Below are positions 1 to 8,269 of a stretch of DNA of 43,944 nucleotides, piece by piece. The translations under genes were made by a program, and so were the position numbers. The notes beneath the pieces were generated by a model that had not been told where the DNA came from, did not search any database, and was given only the letters and a program-made list of their open reading frames with translations. Each line of letters begins with the position of its first letter. The stretch's first letter is position 1. Source of the stretch: a virus; IMG/VR virus record IMGVR_UViG_3300044729_002263, positions 1 to 43,944 of that record. The stretch is one strand, 5' to 3'.

Positions 1-297
1 TGGGCACGGGCTGCGTGACGGTGGGCTATGACTTCCTCAAGCAGCAAGCGACGGTAACCGTCAACCCCAGCACCAAAGGCTACAAAAAGTAACCCATGTG
101 GACGTGGATCAAGAAAGTGTTTGGCAGCAAATCTGCGACTGGCCCAGCGCCAGCCTCGCCGAGCTGGCCCTACGCATCCACAACCGTCTCCACGTCCGCA
201 AAGAGCACGCCAAACTACGACGAGCGCCGGGTCAGCACGCCGAACAAAAGCCAGTCGCCGATTACCCCGCAGGCGATTGTGCTGCACCACTCAAGCG
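1..297. repeat. Left copy of the terminal near-repeat (contig overlap)
   Basis: Bases 1-297 match 43642-43944 with scattered substitutions and a 6-base length difference in the end of the small lipoprotein gene. Bases 171-297 are identical to 43818-43944, which is 127 bases. Both copies hold the same gene junction, so I read this as the overlap of a circular or permuted genome in which two sequence variants were assembled, not as a functional repeat. Confidence 0.85.
3..92 (+). CDS. Small lipoprotein of the lysis cassette, 3' part only (variant copy)
   Basis: This is the last 29 codons of the gene seen complete at the other end of the window (43587-43739). It begins inside the lipobox (G-T-G-C) and ends at TAA just before the amidase gene. 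Relative to the complete copy the C-terminal part differs (TVNPSTKGYKK here, TYTHPPKTDGYKK there) and is two codons shorter, so it represents a second allele. Role: probably the outer-membrane spanin subunit, by position and lipobox. Confidence 0.7.
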   Translation, partial: GTGCVTVGYDFLKQQATVTVNPSTKGYKK

Positions 298-683
298 GCA
301 GCTACCTTGGTGGCGTTGACTGGATCATGAACCCGCAAAGCAAGGTCAGCTACCATGTGCTCATCGCCCGCGATGGGCGGCGCACAGTGTTTGGCGACGA
401 TACCGCCCGCATGTGGCACGCGGGCAAAAGCTCCTGGCTGGGACGGCCGGACCTTAACTCTTGGAGCCTTGGGGTTTCGTGGGAAGGCAACACTTACGAC
501 GACCCGCTGGAAGATGCGGCGATGGACAGCGCCATTGAATATCTGGCGCCACGCATGAAGCAGTGGGGCATTCCCATGACGCGCGTGCTGACGCACGCCG
601 ATGTGGCTCCCGGGCGCAAGAACGACATTAGCCCCGCCGATGCGGCGCGGTTCAAAAGCAAATTGAAAGCGGCCCTTAACTAA
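96..683 (+). CDS. Endolysin, N-acetylmuramoyl-L-alanine amidase (Amidase_2/PGRP fold)
   Basis: This 195-aa enzyme should cleave the amide bond between MurNAc and the stem peptide at lysis. The first 55 residues are a Ser/Thr/Pro-rich linker with no signal peptide, so export would depend on a holin. The zinc-amidase domain follows: IVLHHSS (His64), GVSWEGN (Glu130) and THADVAPGRKNDISP (His167, with Asp177 at the position of the third metal ligand in AmpD-type enzymes). It lies directly after the lipoprotein and two holin-like genes across the contig ends. Its stop overlaps the next start (TAATG). A second 5' copy of this gene is cut off at 43944. Family assignment is firm; ligand numbering is from motif reading. 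Confidence 0.9.
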   Translation: MWTWIKKVFGSKSATGPAPASPSWPYASTTVSTSAKSTPNYDERRVSTPNKSQSPITPQAIVLHHSSGSYLGGVDWIMNPQSKVSYHVLIARDGRRTVFGDDTARMWHAGKSSWLGRPDLNSWSLGVSWEGNTYDDPLEDAAMDSAIEYLAPRMKQWGIPMTRVLTHADVAPGRKNDISPADAARFKSKLKAALN

Positions 684-2806
684 TGGCATTAGAAAGTCCA
701 GTCCAACGCGACGGCGACGCCGGGTTCCTCGGCTTTGCCAGCCGGTTGAATCCCCTCACCTTGCCCGCGGGCATGTTGCAGGACTCGGTGAATATGCGGC
801 TGGATCGTGGCGTGGCGCAGACCCGCAAGGGGAGCAAGCGCCTCACGGATACCATCGGCACGACGGGGGCGCCTCTGACTTTGGATTTCAGCCTCGGCAC
901 GGACAAGACCGTAAGCAGCCTCACGCGCTCGGTGAGCACGGCGACGGCAACCGCGACGGCCCACGGGTTCACCACCGGCGACCAGGTGAACATTCGCGGC
1001 GCCGCGCAGGCGGAATACAACGGCGACTTCATCGTCACCGTGACCGACGCCAACACCTTTACTTACACCGTGACGGGCAACCCAGCGACCCCGGCGACCG
1101 GCACGATCATCGCCAACAACGGCCCCGAGGTGCGCGACTCCTATGACGGCGGACTGTATGCGGCAGGGGTGTTTGCCTCGCAGAACTACGACAACGCCAG
1201 CGAATGGATTGCCCTCGCCGGACGCGACACCTGCTTCCTCTGGCGCGATGGGCAGTCGAGCGTGACGAAAACTTTCCCGCAGTCGCCGGCCGAGGTGATC
1301 GATGGCACGGACACGGTCTCGGTGGTGCAGGCGTTTGACCGTCTTTACATTTTGCGCGAGGCCGACCAGACGGTGGTGGGCTGGGAAAAGCGCAGCGTGA
1401 CGGCGGGCGGGATCACAGTCTCAGGCACGACGGCCACGGTGAACCTGACGGCGCACGGCTACCCGCAGGGCGCACGCGTGCGGATCGACGGCAGCACGAC
1501 ACCGGCTTTCTCGGGGCACGAATACGACATCCAAAGCACGGCGACCAACAGCTTTACCATTACGGTGCCCAGCGGCACGGCGCCGGACACGACATTGACT
1601 GGACGCACGGTGCGGCGGGTCAAGCCGCCGATCTACTGGGATGGCGGCACAGGGGACTTTGTGCGGGCGGCGGCCGGCGTGCCAAGCGAAGGCGTCACCT
1701 ACACCAAGATGCCGAGTGTCGGCTGGGCGAGCTACATCAACAACCGCCTCTGGATCGCCAAGAACCGCGACACGGTGGGCATCAGCGACGTGCTTGACCC
1801 CGATCTTTACGATCCGTTTTTCAACAGCTTCCGCGCCGGGGCCGGCGGCGATGATCGCATTGTGGCCATCCACCCATGGGTCGAAGGGCAGGCGCTCGTC
1901 TTCTGCCGCAAGTCGATCTGGCTGGCGACACTGAATCAGTTTGCCAGCACGGACGGCAGCGGCTTCTCAGTGGATACGCCGGTGAGTGGCCTCACGCTGC
2001 TGACCAACGAGATCGGGTGTAGCGCCCGCAACAGCATCGTGACGGCGGGCAATTTTGTTTTCTTTCTGTCTGACGCCGGGATTTACCGCCTCGACAGCCG
2101 CTTGGATCTCAAGCTGCGCGGCGACACCATGCCGCTCTCCGAGCCGATTGCCGATTTGTTTGGCACGGTGGTGCAGTCCCGCGTGGAGCGGAGCGCCTTC
2201 GGCATCTGGCACAACAACCGCTACCTCATCGCGCTGCCGATTAGCCCCGACCCGCTTGATGGGAACCAGCTCGTTCTCGCCTGGAACGCTCTGAACAATT
2301 CGTGGGAATACCGCGACACCTATCCCAGCTCGGCCAGCGTGAATATAATACTCGTCGGCACCTATAACAATCAGCGCCGTGTGTTCTCAGTCCCGCGCTC
2401 GGGCAACCTTTACTTGCTAGAACAAGAAGACAGCGCGCTCGATGACAACGCCGTCAACGCGGGAACCAGCCCGGTCACTGGCAGCATCAAGACGCGCCGC
2501 TACGACTTTGGCGACATGCACTCTAAGCGCTTCCTCCGCACGATTGCCGATGTGGTGATACCCGAAGGCGGAAGCGTCACGACGAAGATCAGCACGATCA
2601 ATCCCGATACCGAAACTATTGTCGGCACGCTGACCAACGGCAGCGCTGGACCCGAGGACTATAATATGAAGACGCCGGTGCGCTACAAGGCGCACAGCGC
2701 CGAAGTGATTTACGAGACATCCGGTGGGCGGCCGGAAATACGATCCGCCAGCATTGAGGCATCGCCGAAGGGCCTGCCTTCGACCGAAACCCGATCAGCA
2801 GCATAA
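683..2806 (+). CDS. Tail nozzle or DNA-stabilisation-like structural protein
   Basis: This 707-aa beta-rich protein starts with GDAGFLGFASRLNPLTLPAGM, the type of N-terminus seen in podoviral tail/stabilisation proteins placed next to tail fibres (P22 gp10-like in role). It has two copies of a small beta module at about residues 85-132 and 244-298 (TAHGF..GD..NIRG...YNG...V...NTFTYTV), resembling the FCCH-like repeats common in phage virion proteins. The rest reads like a propeller (repeated short strands with W and G, for example WIALAGRDTCFLWRDG). It would close the tail tube below the connector. The TAATG overlap with the amidase ties it to the late operon. The exact ring position is inferred. 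Confidence 0.65.
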   Translation: MALESPVQRDGDAGFLGFASRLNPLTLPAGMLQDSVNMRLDRGVAQTRKGSKRLTDTIGTTGAPLTLDFSLGTDKTVSSLTRSVSTATATATAHGFTTGDQVNIRGAAQAEYNGDFIVTVTDANTFTYTVTGNPATPATGTIIANNGPEVRDSYDGGLYAAGVFASQNYDNASEWIALAGRDTCFLWRDGQSSVTKTFPQSPAEVIDGTDTVSVVQAFDRLYILREADQTVVGWEKRSVTAGGITVSGTTATVNLTAHGYPQGARVRIDGSTTPAFSGHEYDIQSTATNSFTITVPSGTAPDTTLTGRTVRRVKPPIYWDGGTGDFVRAAAGVPSEGVTYTKMPSVGWASYINNRLWIAKNRDTVGISDVLDPDLYDPFFNSFRAGAGGDDRIVAIHPWVEGQALVFCRKSIWLATLNQFASTDGSGFSVDTPVSGLTLLTNEIGCSARNSIVTAGNFVFFLSDAGIYRLDSRLDLKLRGDTMPLSEPIADLFGTVVQSRVERSAFGIWHNNRYLIALPISPDPLDGNQLVLAWNALNNSWEYRDTYPSSASVNIILVGTYNNQRRVFSVPRSGNLYLLEQEDSALDDNAVNAGTSPVTGSIKTRRYDFGDMHSKRFLRTIADVVIPEGGSVTTKISTINPDTETIVGTLTNGSAGPEDYNMKTPVRYKAHSAEVIYETSGGRPEIRSASIEASPKGLPSTETRSAA

Positions 2807-2809
2807 TCT

Positions 2810-4828
2810 ATGGCAAACTACGGCTACACCTTCACCAGCGGCGACACCGTCACGCCGACCAAACTTAACAACGCCCGCACTGTCAGCGAGATCGTCAATG
2901 CGGACATCGCCAGCGCGGCGGCGATTGTGGGAACGAAAGTGTCTCCCAACTTCGGGTCGCAAGCGGTGAGCACGACTGGAACCGCGACGCTGGGAACCTT
3001 GAGCGTGACCGGCAATACCACCTTGGGAGACGCAACGGCCGATACCATCACGCTTACTGGCACCGTGCAGCCGGGTGTGGTTGTTTCCGGCAGCAGCGCC
3101 GGTGATGCGGTGCGGATTACGCAGACCGGCGCGGGTAATGCTTTGACTATTGAAGATAGCGCTAACCCCGATAGCACGCCGGTAATCGTCGATGCCGCGG
3201 GCAATGCCGTGATCGGGCACACGGCCGCCTTGGCGGCGGGCGGCACAACGCAGCCGCTGACGGTAAGCGGCCTCGGCGCCACGCTGGTGCGGGCGGCGGC
3301 GGATGCGGTCGGCGCCGTGCTGATGTTTTGCAAATCGCGCTCGACCACGGTAGGCGGGGCGCGGGCGATTGTGGCCAACAATGACGAGTTGGGCGCGATT
3401 GAATTTGCCGCCGACAATGGCGCCAACTTGAGCGTCTTGGGCGCGATCATTCAGGCGTCCGTAGACGGAACACCTGGTAGTGCCGATATGCCGGCGCGAT
3501 TGGTCTTTAGCACGACGGCGGATGGGGCGGCTTCGCCGACCGAGCGGATGCGGATTACCAACGCGGGCAATGTTGGTATCGCCAACACCTCTCCCAGTGA
3601 AAAGCTGCATGTCACCGGCAACATTAAGGCCAGCGGGTTCATCGACACCGACACATCGTTCCGAGGGCAGGCCAGCGACTCGGCTGGGGCACCGTCGTTC
3701 ACTTGGACCGGCGACACAAACACCGGTATGTTCCGGCCGGCGGAAGACACGCTGGCCTTCAGCGAGGGCGGCAGCGAGGTGATGCGCATAAATTCTTCCG
3801 GCAACGTCGGCATAGGCACGGCTGCGCCCAGCACCAAGCTCGATGTGAGCGGCACGGTGACGGCCACAGCGTTTAGCGGTCCGCTGACAGGGTCGGCCAC
3901 CACGCTAGCCACCGGACGCACCATCGAGCTGACCGGCGATGTCACGGGAACCACGGGATCATTCAACGGCTCGGCCAACGTGAGCGCGGCGACAACGATT
4001 GCCAACAATGCAGTAGACAACACCAAGCTGCGCGACAGCGCCGCGCTCTCCGTGATCGGTCGCAGCGCCAACTCCAGCGGAGACCCGGCCGACATTGCAG
4101 CCGCTACCGATGGCCATGTGCTGCGCCGCAGTGGGACGGCCTTGGGTTTTGGGCAGATTGCCACGGGGGGCATTACGGATGCGGCTGTGACCACAGCGAA
4201 GATTGCGGATGCCAATGTCACCACAGCGAAGATTGCGGATGCCAATGTCACCACAGCGAAGATTGCGGATGCCAATGTCACCACAACGAAGATTGCGGAT
4301 GCCAATGTCACCACAGCGAAGATTGCGGATGCCAATATAACTCCCGCAAAACTTTCTCAACCGCTGACCCTTGCCACATCGCAAGCCACTACCAGTGGCA
4401 CTAGCATCGACTTCACCGGCATTCCGTCTTGGGTAAAGCGGATTACGGTTATGTTTAGTGGTGTTAGCACAAGCGGTTCTAGCAACTATATTATTCAGCT
4501 GGGAGACGTTGGCGGTTTTGAAATCACTGGATACACGTCTGGAGCAGACAACAGCAATGGGAGCGGCATTGTCACATCATCAGCGGGCTTTATTCTAACT
4601 CAGCAAAACGCCGCCGCAACCGTTGCTCATGGCGGTCTGATTGTTGTTTCCTCAATTTCAAATAATGCGTGGGTTTACAGTTCTTCGCTATACACGACAA
4701 CGCCGCGAATGCACATGGGCGGAGGAAACAAAACCCTCTCCGACGCGCTAACGCAGCTTCGCATCACCACTGTGAACGGCACCGACACTTTTGACGCCGG
4801 CTCAATTAACATCATGTATGAGGGCTAA
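2810..4828 (+). CDS. Tail fibre, receptor-binding protein
   Basis: This 672-aa protein begins with MANYGYTFTSGDTVTPTKLN, a typical fibre N-terminal attachment start. It continues through threonine/alanine/glycine-rich beta-helical stretches containing the NVGIGT.AP..KLDVSG motif twice (near residues 250 and 330). A tandem array of TTAKIADANV units follows at about residues 461-510. The last 150 residues (from GIPSWVKRITVMFSG to GSINIMYEG) form a C-terminal domain recurrent in phage fibres and likely contact the host. The DNA for that last domain is visibly AT-richer than the rest, suggesting module exchange. No peptidase S74 chaperone is seen; the small gene just downstream could be an assembly partner. 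Confidence 0.85.
   Translation: MANYGYTFTSGDTVTPTKLNNARTVSEIVNADIASAAAIVGTKVSPNFGSQAVSTTGTATLGTLSVTGNTTLGDATADTITLTGTVQPGVVVSGSSAGDAVRITQTGAGNALTIEDSANPDSTPVIVDAAGNAVIGHTAALAAGGTTQPLTVSGLGATLVRAAADAVGAVLMFCKSRSTTVGGARAIVANNDELGAIEFAADNGANLSVLGAIIQASVDGTPGSADMPARLVFSTTADGAASPTERMRITNAGNVGIANTSPSEKLHVTGNIKASGFIDTDTSFRGQASDSAGAPSFTWTGDTNTGMFRPAEDTLAFSEGGSEVMRINSSGNVGIGTAAPSTKLDVSGTVTATAFSGPLTGSATTLATGRTIELTGDVTGTTGSFNGSANVSAATTIANNAVDNTKLRDSAALSVIGRSANSSGDPADIAAATDGHVLRRSGTALGFGQIATGGITDAAVTTAKIADANVTTAKIADANVTTAKIADANVTTTKIADANVTTAKIADANITPAKLSQPLTLATSQATTSGTSIDFTGIPSWVKRITVMFSGVSTSGSSNYIIQLGDVGGFEITGYTSGADNSNGSGIVTSSAGFILTQQNAAATVAHGGLIVVSSISNNAWVYSSSLYTTTPRMHMGGGNKTLSDALTQLRITTVNGTDTFDAGSINIMYEG
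4190..4339 (+). repeat. Five tandem copies of a 30-bp unit inside the tail fibre gene
   Basis: The unit begins ACCACAGCGAAGATTGCGGA and is 30 bases long. Units start at 4190, 4220, 4250, 4280 (one substitution, CAACG for CAGCG) and 4310 (last bases diverged). It is in frame and encodes TTAKIADANV. A degenerate sixth unit (ITDAAV) precedes it. Near-identity of units 1-3 at DNA level points to recent slippage, which changes fibre length in 10-residue steps. Confidence 0.95.
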
Positions 4829-4830
4829 GG

Positions 4831-5178
4831 ATGCTGCCATGGCAACGCGCAAAAGCATGGTGGGACAACCACTCGACGCAAGACTTCTGGGAAGCAGTCG
4901 GCGAGCATCTGTCGGCGGGCTATGTGTGGAACTCGCCGGAGTGTTTCCTGCTGGCCAAAGCCTGCCGGTGGAACGCGGAGGAGCAACAATTTGAACTCGG
5001 GGAAGCTAACTGCTGGTTCGTCACTCTGGCTGCTGGCGCTCTTGGCACAGACCCTGTGCGGGAGTGTCTGCGCGTGGCACCGCATCCGCAGACCTATGTG
5101 GCCTGGTGCCGCCGAGGGGGCTTTGAGCCGCGGGTATACTATTGGGAGAAACTTATGAAGAAAGTAGGAGGACAATAA
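4831..5178 (+). CDS. Hypothetical protein next to the tail fibre (possible fibre assembly factor)
   Basis: This 115-aa soluble protein is rich in Trp and Cys (AKAWWDNHSTQDFWEAV, CWFVTLAAGALG). I recognise no domain. It follows the fibre by two bases and its stop lies just ahead of the next gene, whose AGGAGG ribosome site sits in its last codons. Position suggests a fibre chaperone or accessory virion protein, but this is inference only. Confidence 0.6.
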   Translation: MLPWQRAKAWWDNHSTQDFWEAVGEHLSAGYVWNSPECFLLAKACRWNAEEQQFELGEANCWFVTLAAGALGTDPVRECLRVAPHPQTYVAWCRRGGFEPRVYYWEKLMKKVGGQ

Positions 5179-5179
5179 T

Positions 5180-6715
5180 ATGGGAGGAGGACCAAGCATT
5201 CCAGCACCGCCACCGGCGCCACCGGCACCGGCACCAATCGACTACGACAAGATGTATGAGGCCGCCACGCGCGGCGCCATCGCGCAAATGCGGGAGCAGG
5301 AGGCGCAGATCCAGCGGCTTTACCCGCAGATGACCGCGCTGCAGCTTGGCACGGCGCGCCAAGTGGCCAGTGAGCTAGACAACGAATACCTCGCCCGCAC
5401 CCGTGGCGTGCTGGGCGAAGAACTCGCTGCGGCCGGGGCGCCTTCGTCCTTTGAGTCGGACATCCAGCGGCAGGCCGCGGCCGAATTTGCCGAGGGGCCA
5501 ACGCTGGCAGATCGACAGATACAAAGCGCCGGTATGGGCGCGATGGATGTGCGGGCGGATCAAGTCTCTGGCCCTATGAATATCCGCGAGGTGTCGGCCC
5601 GCAATGTGCGCGCACAACAGGCGGCGGCGGCGCAGATGGGTCGGGTGGCCGACGTGAACGCGGTGAGCGCGCAGCGGGTGGCCGATGTGAACGCGCAGAA
5701 TGTCGAGGCCGGAGCGCTCGGCGGCGCGCTCATGCAGCAAGCGATCCAGCGGGCCAACAGTGACGGAAGGCTCTCGCCGGAGGCATCACGCGATGCGGTG
5801 CAGTCGGCGCGCGCGGGGATGGCCTCGCGCGGCATGGCCACGGGCAACGCCGGTCTGGCGGCCGAGTTGCTTAATCGTGACCGCTATGCCCGCAGCCGGC
5901 AGGCGGAAGATTTGGCCTTTGCCCAAGGCGTGCAGCAGCAGGATGTGTCACGGCAGTTTGGCAACCAAGAGGCGCAGATGCGCGCGGCGATGGCCAATCA
6001 GCAGATGGCTGGTCAAATGTCCCTCGCCGACCAAGAGGCGGCGATGCGGGCGGCGATGGCCAACCAGCAGACGGCCTTCAATACCGGACAATTCAACGCG
6101 GCCAACCAGCAGCAGGCCAATCTGGCCAACCTCGACGCCTCGATGCGTGCCTCTCTGGCCAATCAAGATGCCGGACTGCGCGCATCCTTGGCTAACCAAA
6201 ACCGCGACCAGACGCTGGGGCAGATGTTTATGCAGGCGCAGATGGCCAACCAGGCGGCGAACCAGGCGCAGCTCGCGCAGAATCGCAGCTTCATGCTTTC
6301 GGCCAACGATGCCTTCAACGCGGGCAATGATCGCCGCATGAATCTTGCCCTCGGGGCCAATCAGCTCGATCTCGCCCGCCGAGGTCGCCGCATCACCTTG
6401 GCTGAAGGTTACGGAGCGCTTGATCCGTATGCGCGAGGCATCAATTCGGCCTTCCAGCTTGGCAGCGCCACGATGGGGCAAGGAACCAGTCTCATCGGCA
6501 ACACCTTCAACAATGCGGTGCAGACCGCCGGCAACGTGGAGAGCTTCAACGCGAACATGGCGGCCAACCGCTACAATAGTTGGGCCAACAATGCGGCTGC
6601 GCTGCAAGGTGCGGGAATGCAGGCGGGAGCGGCCAGCCAAGCGGGCACTATGGGAATGGTCGGCTCCGGTGTGGGCGCCGCTATCGGCATCGCAGGCATC
6701 GGCATCGCTATCTAA
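5180..6715 (+). CDS. Internal virion (ejection-type) protein with Ala/Gln/Asn repeats
   Basis: This 511-aa protein has a proline-rich N-terminus (residues 6-19) and a long alpha-helical Ala/Gln/Asn-rich body. A repeat of the form MRAAMANQQ occurs at residues 267-275 and 289-297 with variants at 321-330 and 332-341. The C-terminal tail is hydrophobic and glycine-rich (GVGAAIGIAGIGIAI) and could insert in a membrane. Long helical, low-complexity proteins between the fibre gene and a very large virion gene are usually ejected with the DNA in short-tailed phages. Its stop overlaps the next start (TAATG). Confidence 0.6.
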   Translation: MGGGPSIPAPPPAPPAPAPIDYDKMYEAATRGAIAQMREQEAQIQRLYPQMTALQLGTARQVASELDNEYLARTRGVLGEELAAAGAPSSFESDIQRQAAAEFAEGPTLADRQIQSAGMGAMDVRADQVSGPMNIREVSARNVRAQQAAAAQMGRVADVNAVSAQRVADVNAQNVEAGALGGALMQQAIQRANSDGRLSPEASRDAVQSARAGMASRGMATGNAGLAAELLNRDRYARSRQAEDLAFAQGVQQQDVSRQFGNQEAQMRAAMANQQMAGQMSLADQEAAMRAAMANQQTAFNTGQFNAANQQQANLANLDASMRASLANQDAGLRASLANQNRDQTLGQMFMQAQMANQAANQAQLAQNRSFMLSANDAFNAGNDRRMNLALGANQLDLARRGRRITLAEGYGALDPYARGINSAFQLGSATMGQGTSLIGNTFNNAVQTAGNVESFNANMAANRYNSWANNAAALQGAGMQAGAASQAGTMGMVGSGVGAAIGIAGIGIAI

Positions 6716-7674
6716 TGGATCAACTCGTCACAGACACCTGCCGCAAGGTGGAACGCTGGCTCGCGGCCAGCGCCAACCCGGTCGTGCTCTGGAGCGGCGG
6801 GAAGGACAGCACCGCGATGCTGCACCTGATCCGCTTCAAGGTCGGCGCCAAGACGCCGGTGGTGCAGTGGCGGGAGCCGCGGTTCCGGCACCGGTATGCG
6901 CATTCGGACATGCTGGCGCAGGCTTGGGATCTGGAGGTCTACGATTGGTCGCCGATCAGCTATGCGCTGACGGACGGCTACGACATCGAGACCGGCGTGC
7001 CGCGCTTTGACTTTGTGAAGATGTATGAGATGGCGCCGCGGAAGGTGATGTTCCTTTGCCTCGGCACCGAGGAGCCGCAACCCGAGGAGCTGGCCAGCGG
7101 ACGGTATCTGTGCGGGCTGGACGCGCTCAAGCGCCCGACCGGGACGTTCAATTTTCCTTGGGACAGTGCGTTTCACGGCCAAAAGAGCGCCGACGTGGAC
7201 TTGATAAAAGGCCAAGTGCCGCTGGCGCAGGACGCCTTGGTGCAGGCCGGCGTGCCGACCCAATACTATCCCATGCGCCATTGGTCGGATGCCGACGTGT
7301 GGAATTACCTTGAGGCGGCCGGCGTGCCGAACGACGAAACCCGCTACGAGAAGGCGGACGGCGTCTGGAGGCACCGCAAGGACAAGAGCGCCAACAGCGA
7401 CTACTACCCGGTCTGCTGGAACTGCATCAACCGGCACTTGGGCGAGACGGTATACTGTCCTAAGAACTCATGCGAGACGAACAACATCAGCTCTCTGGCG
7501 CCCTACATCGACCTACAATCGGAAGCGCAGGGCTTCCGCCCGACGTGGCAAGATTCGACTGTGAACGGTGTGGGGCATGCTGCTCTCACAAGTGGAGCTG
7601 GCCCGTCCTACGACGAGACCGCTCCGACGCTGCTGCCATCCCGCCATGGATGCTGCGCACCGACTACCCTTTGA
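6715..7674 (+). CDS. PAPS-reductase-like PP-loop ATPase (CysH/DndC superfamily)
   Basis: This 319-aa protein carries the PP-loop LWSGGKDSTAML (SGGKDS at residues 27-32), which binds the pyrophosphate of ATP or PAPS, and a C-terminal Cys cluster C234-x2-C237-x10-C248-x4-C253 that probably binds zinc or an Fe-S centre. HWSDADVWNYLE (189-200) is typical of phage and DndC-like members. I start it at the ATG overlapping the previous stop, since the upstream open stretch lies inside that gene. After about residue 278 the sequence looks unlike protein (QDSTVNGVGHAALTSG) and a second frame becomes coding (next entry). It sits among virion genes although it is an enzyme. Roles could be sulphur assimilation or sulphur modification of nucleic acid; the substrate cannot be told from sequence. 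Confidence 0.8.
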   Translation: MDQLVTDTCRKVERWLAASANPVVLWSGGKDSTAMLHLIRFKVGAKTPVVQWREPRFRHRYAHSDMLAQAWDLEVYDWSPISYALTDGYDIETGVPRFDFVKMYEMAPRKVMFLCLGTEEPQPEELASGRYLCGLDALKRPTGTFNFPWDSAFHGQKSADVDLIKGQVPLAQDALVQAGVPTQYYPMRHWSDADVWNYLEAAGVPNDETRYEKADGVWRHRKDKSANSDYYPVCWNCINRHLGETVYCPKNSCETNNISSLAPYIDLQSEAQGFRPTWQDSTVNGVGHAALTSGAGPSYDETAPTLLPSRHGCCAPTTL

Positions 7675-7835
7675 TGAAGACAACGAACCATAGATGCGTG
7701 GCGCTGACCGGCAAGGTCGGCTGCGGCGTGTCGTGTTCTATTTACAATCACCGGCCGGCAGCCTGCCGCGCTTTCGTGCCGGGTTCACCACTGTGCCTCG
7801 AAGCACGGGCTGCGGCGGGAATACAGGAGGAATAA
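7470..7835 (+). CDS. YkgJ-family cysteine-cluster protein
   Basis: Up to 121 aa, overlapping the end of the PAPS-reductase-like gene in another frame. The signature is FDCERCGACCSHKW, then CVALTGKVGCGVSCSIYNHRPAACRAF and a last Cys (GSPLC), the Cys pattern of the YkgJ/UPF0153 family, which is thought to bind Zn or Fe-S. The start is uncertain: ATG at 7470 gives an N-terminus that is probably out-of-frame reading of the neighbour, while GTG at 7545 gives MARFDCERC and a 130-base overlap. The stop overlaps the AGGAGG ribosome site of the next gene. Adjacency suggests it works with the PP-loop enzyme, for example as a metal or sulphur partner (inference). Confidence 0.7.
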   Translation: MRDEQHQLSGALHRPTIGSAGLPPDVARFDCERCGACCSHKWSWPVLRRDRSDAAAIPPWMLRTDYPLMKTTNHRCVALTGKVGCGVSCSIYNHRPAACRAFVPGSPLCLEARAAAGIQEE

Positions 7836-7839
7836 AACT

Positions 7840-8265
7840 ATGTTTGCATTTGACCCAGGAGTGAATGACGAGAGCGGCCAGATCCTTGGCAAGTATGGAG
7901 TGATGGCGGCCCAAACCACCGCCGATGCCAATGTGAAGCTGGTGGACAATATCGGCAGCGCGCTAGTCGGTCTTGCTGGAATGTATGCCGGCAGCGTGGA
8001 AAAAAAGAATGCGCTCAAAGGTATGGACAGCGCCGTGGGGGCCATGGCCGATGCAGGCGCGCTGCCCAAGGGATTCCTCAATCAATACAACCAGCTCGAC
8101 GACACCACCCGGCCGTTTGTTTTTGAGGCCATTGCTTCGCCCATGTTTAAGTCCTTCAACGCTGGCCAGTCTGCCGCTGCGCAGGCGCAGGCTTGGGATC
8201 AATACAAAAACAAATGGGGTTCAAACGCCGGCGGTGGTGGTGGCGCCATGCCCTTTACCTACTAG
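7840..8265 (+). CDS. Hypothetical virion-associated protein
   Basis: This 141-aa protein has an excellent ribosome site (AGGAGG 9 bases before ATG). It is alanine/glycine-rich with a mildly hydrophobic helix (NIGSALVGLAGMYAG) and a Gly run near the C-terminus (NAGGGGGAMPFTY). No family recognised. It lies between internal virion genes, so a small ejected or connector protein is likely, without direct evidence. Confidence 0.6.
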   Translation: MFAFDPGVNDESGQILGKYGVMAAQTTADANVKLVDNIGSALVGLAGMYAGSVEKKNALKGMDSAVGAMADAGALPKGFLNQYNQLDDTTRPFVFEAIASPMFKSFNAGQSAAAQAQAWDQYKNKWGSNAGGGGGAMPFTY

Positions 8266-8269
8266 CACC

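Noticed and set aside
1-297. True long terminal repeats of a virion DNA end
   Set aside because: The copies differ by substitutions and a 6-base indel outside the last 127 bases, whereas terminal redundancy of a virion genome should be exact.
2795-3610. Minus-strand open frame (271 aa) opposite the tail fibre
   Set aside because: Arg/Gly/His-rich antisense reading of the fibre gene with no motif or ribosome site.
4190-4339. CRISPR-like array
   Set aside because: The units abut directly without spacers, are in frame and encode a protein repeat in the fibre.
7470-7674. Programmed frameshift fusing the PAPS-reductase-like and YkgJ-like proteins
   Set aside because: The frames differ by -1, but no slippery heptamer or stimulatory structure is visible around 7530-7560. 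A simple gene overlap explains the data.
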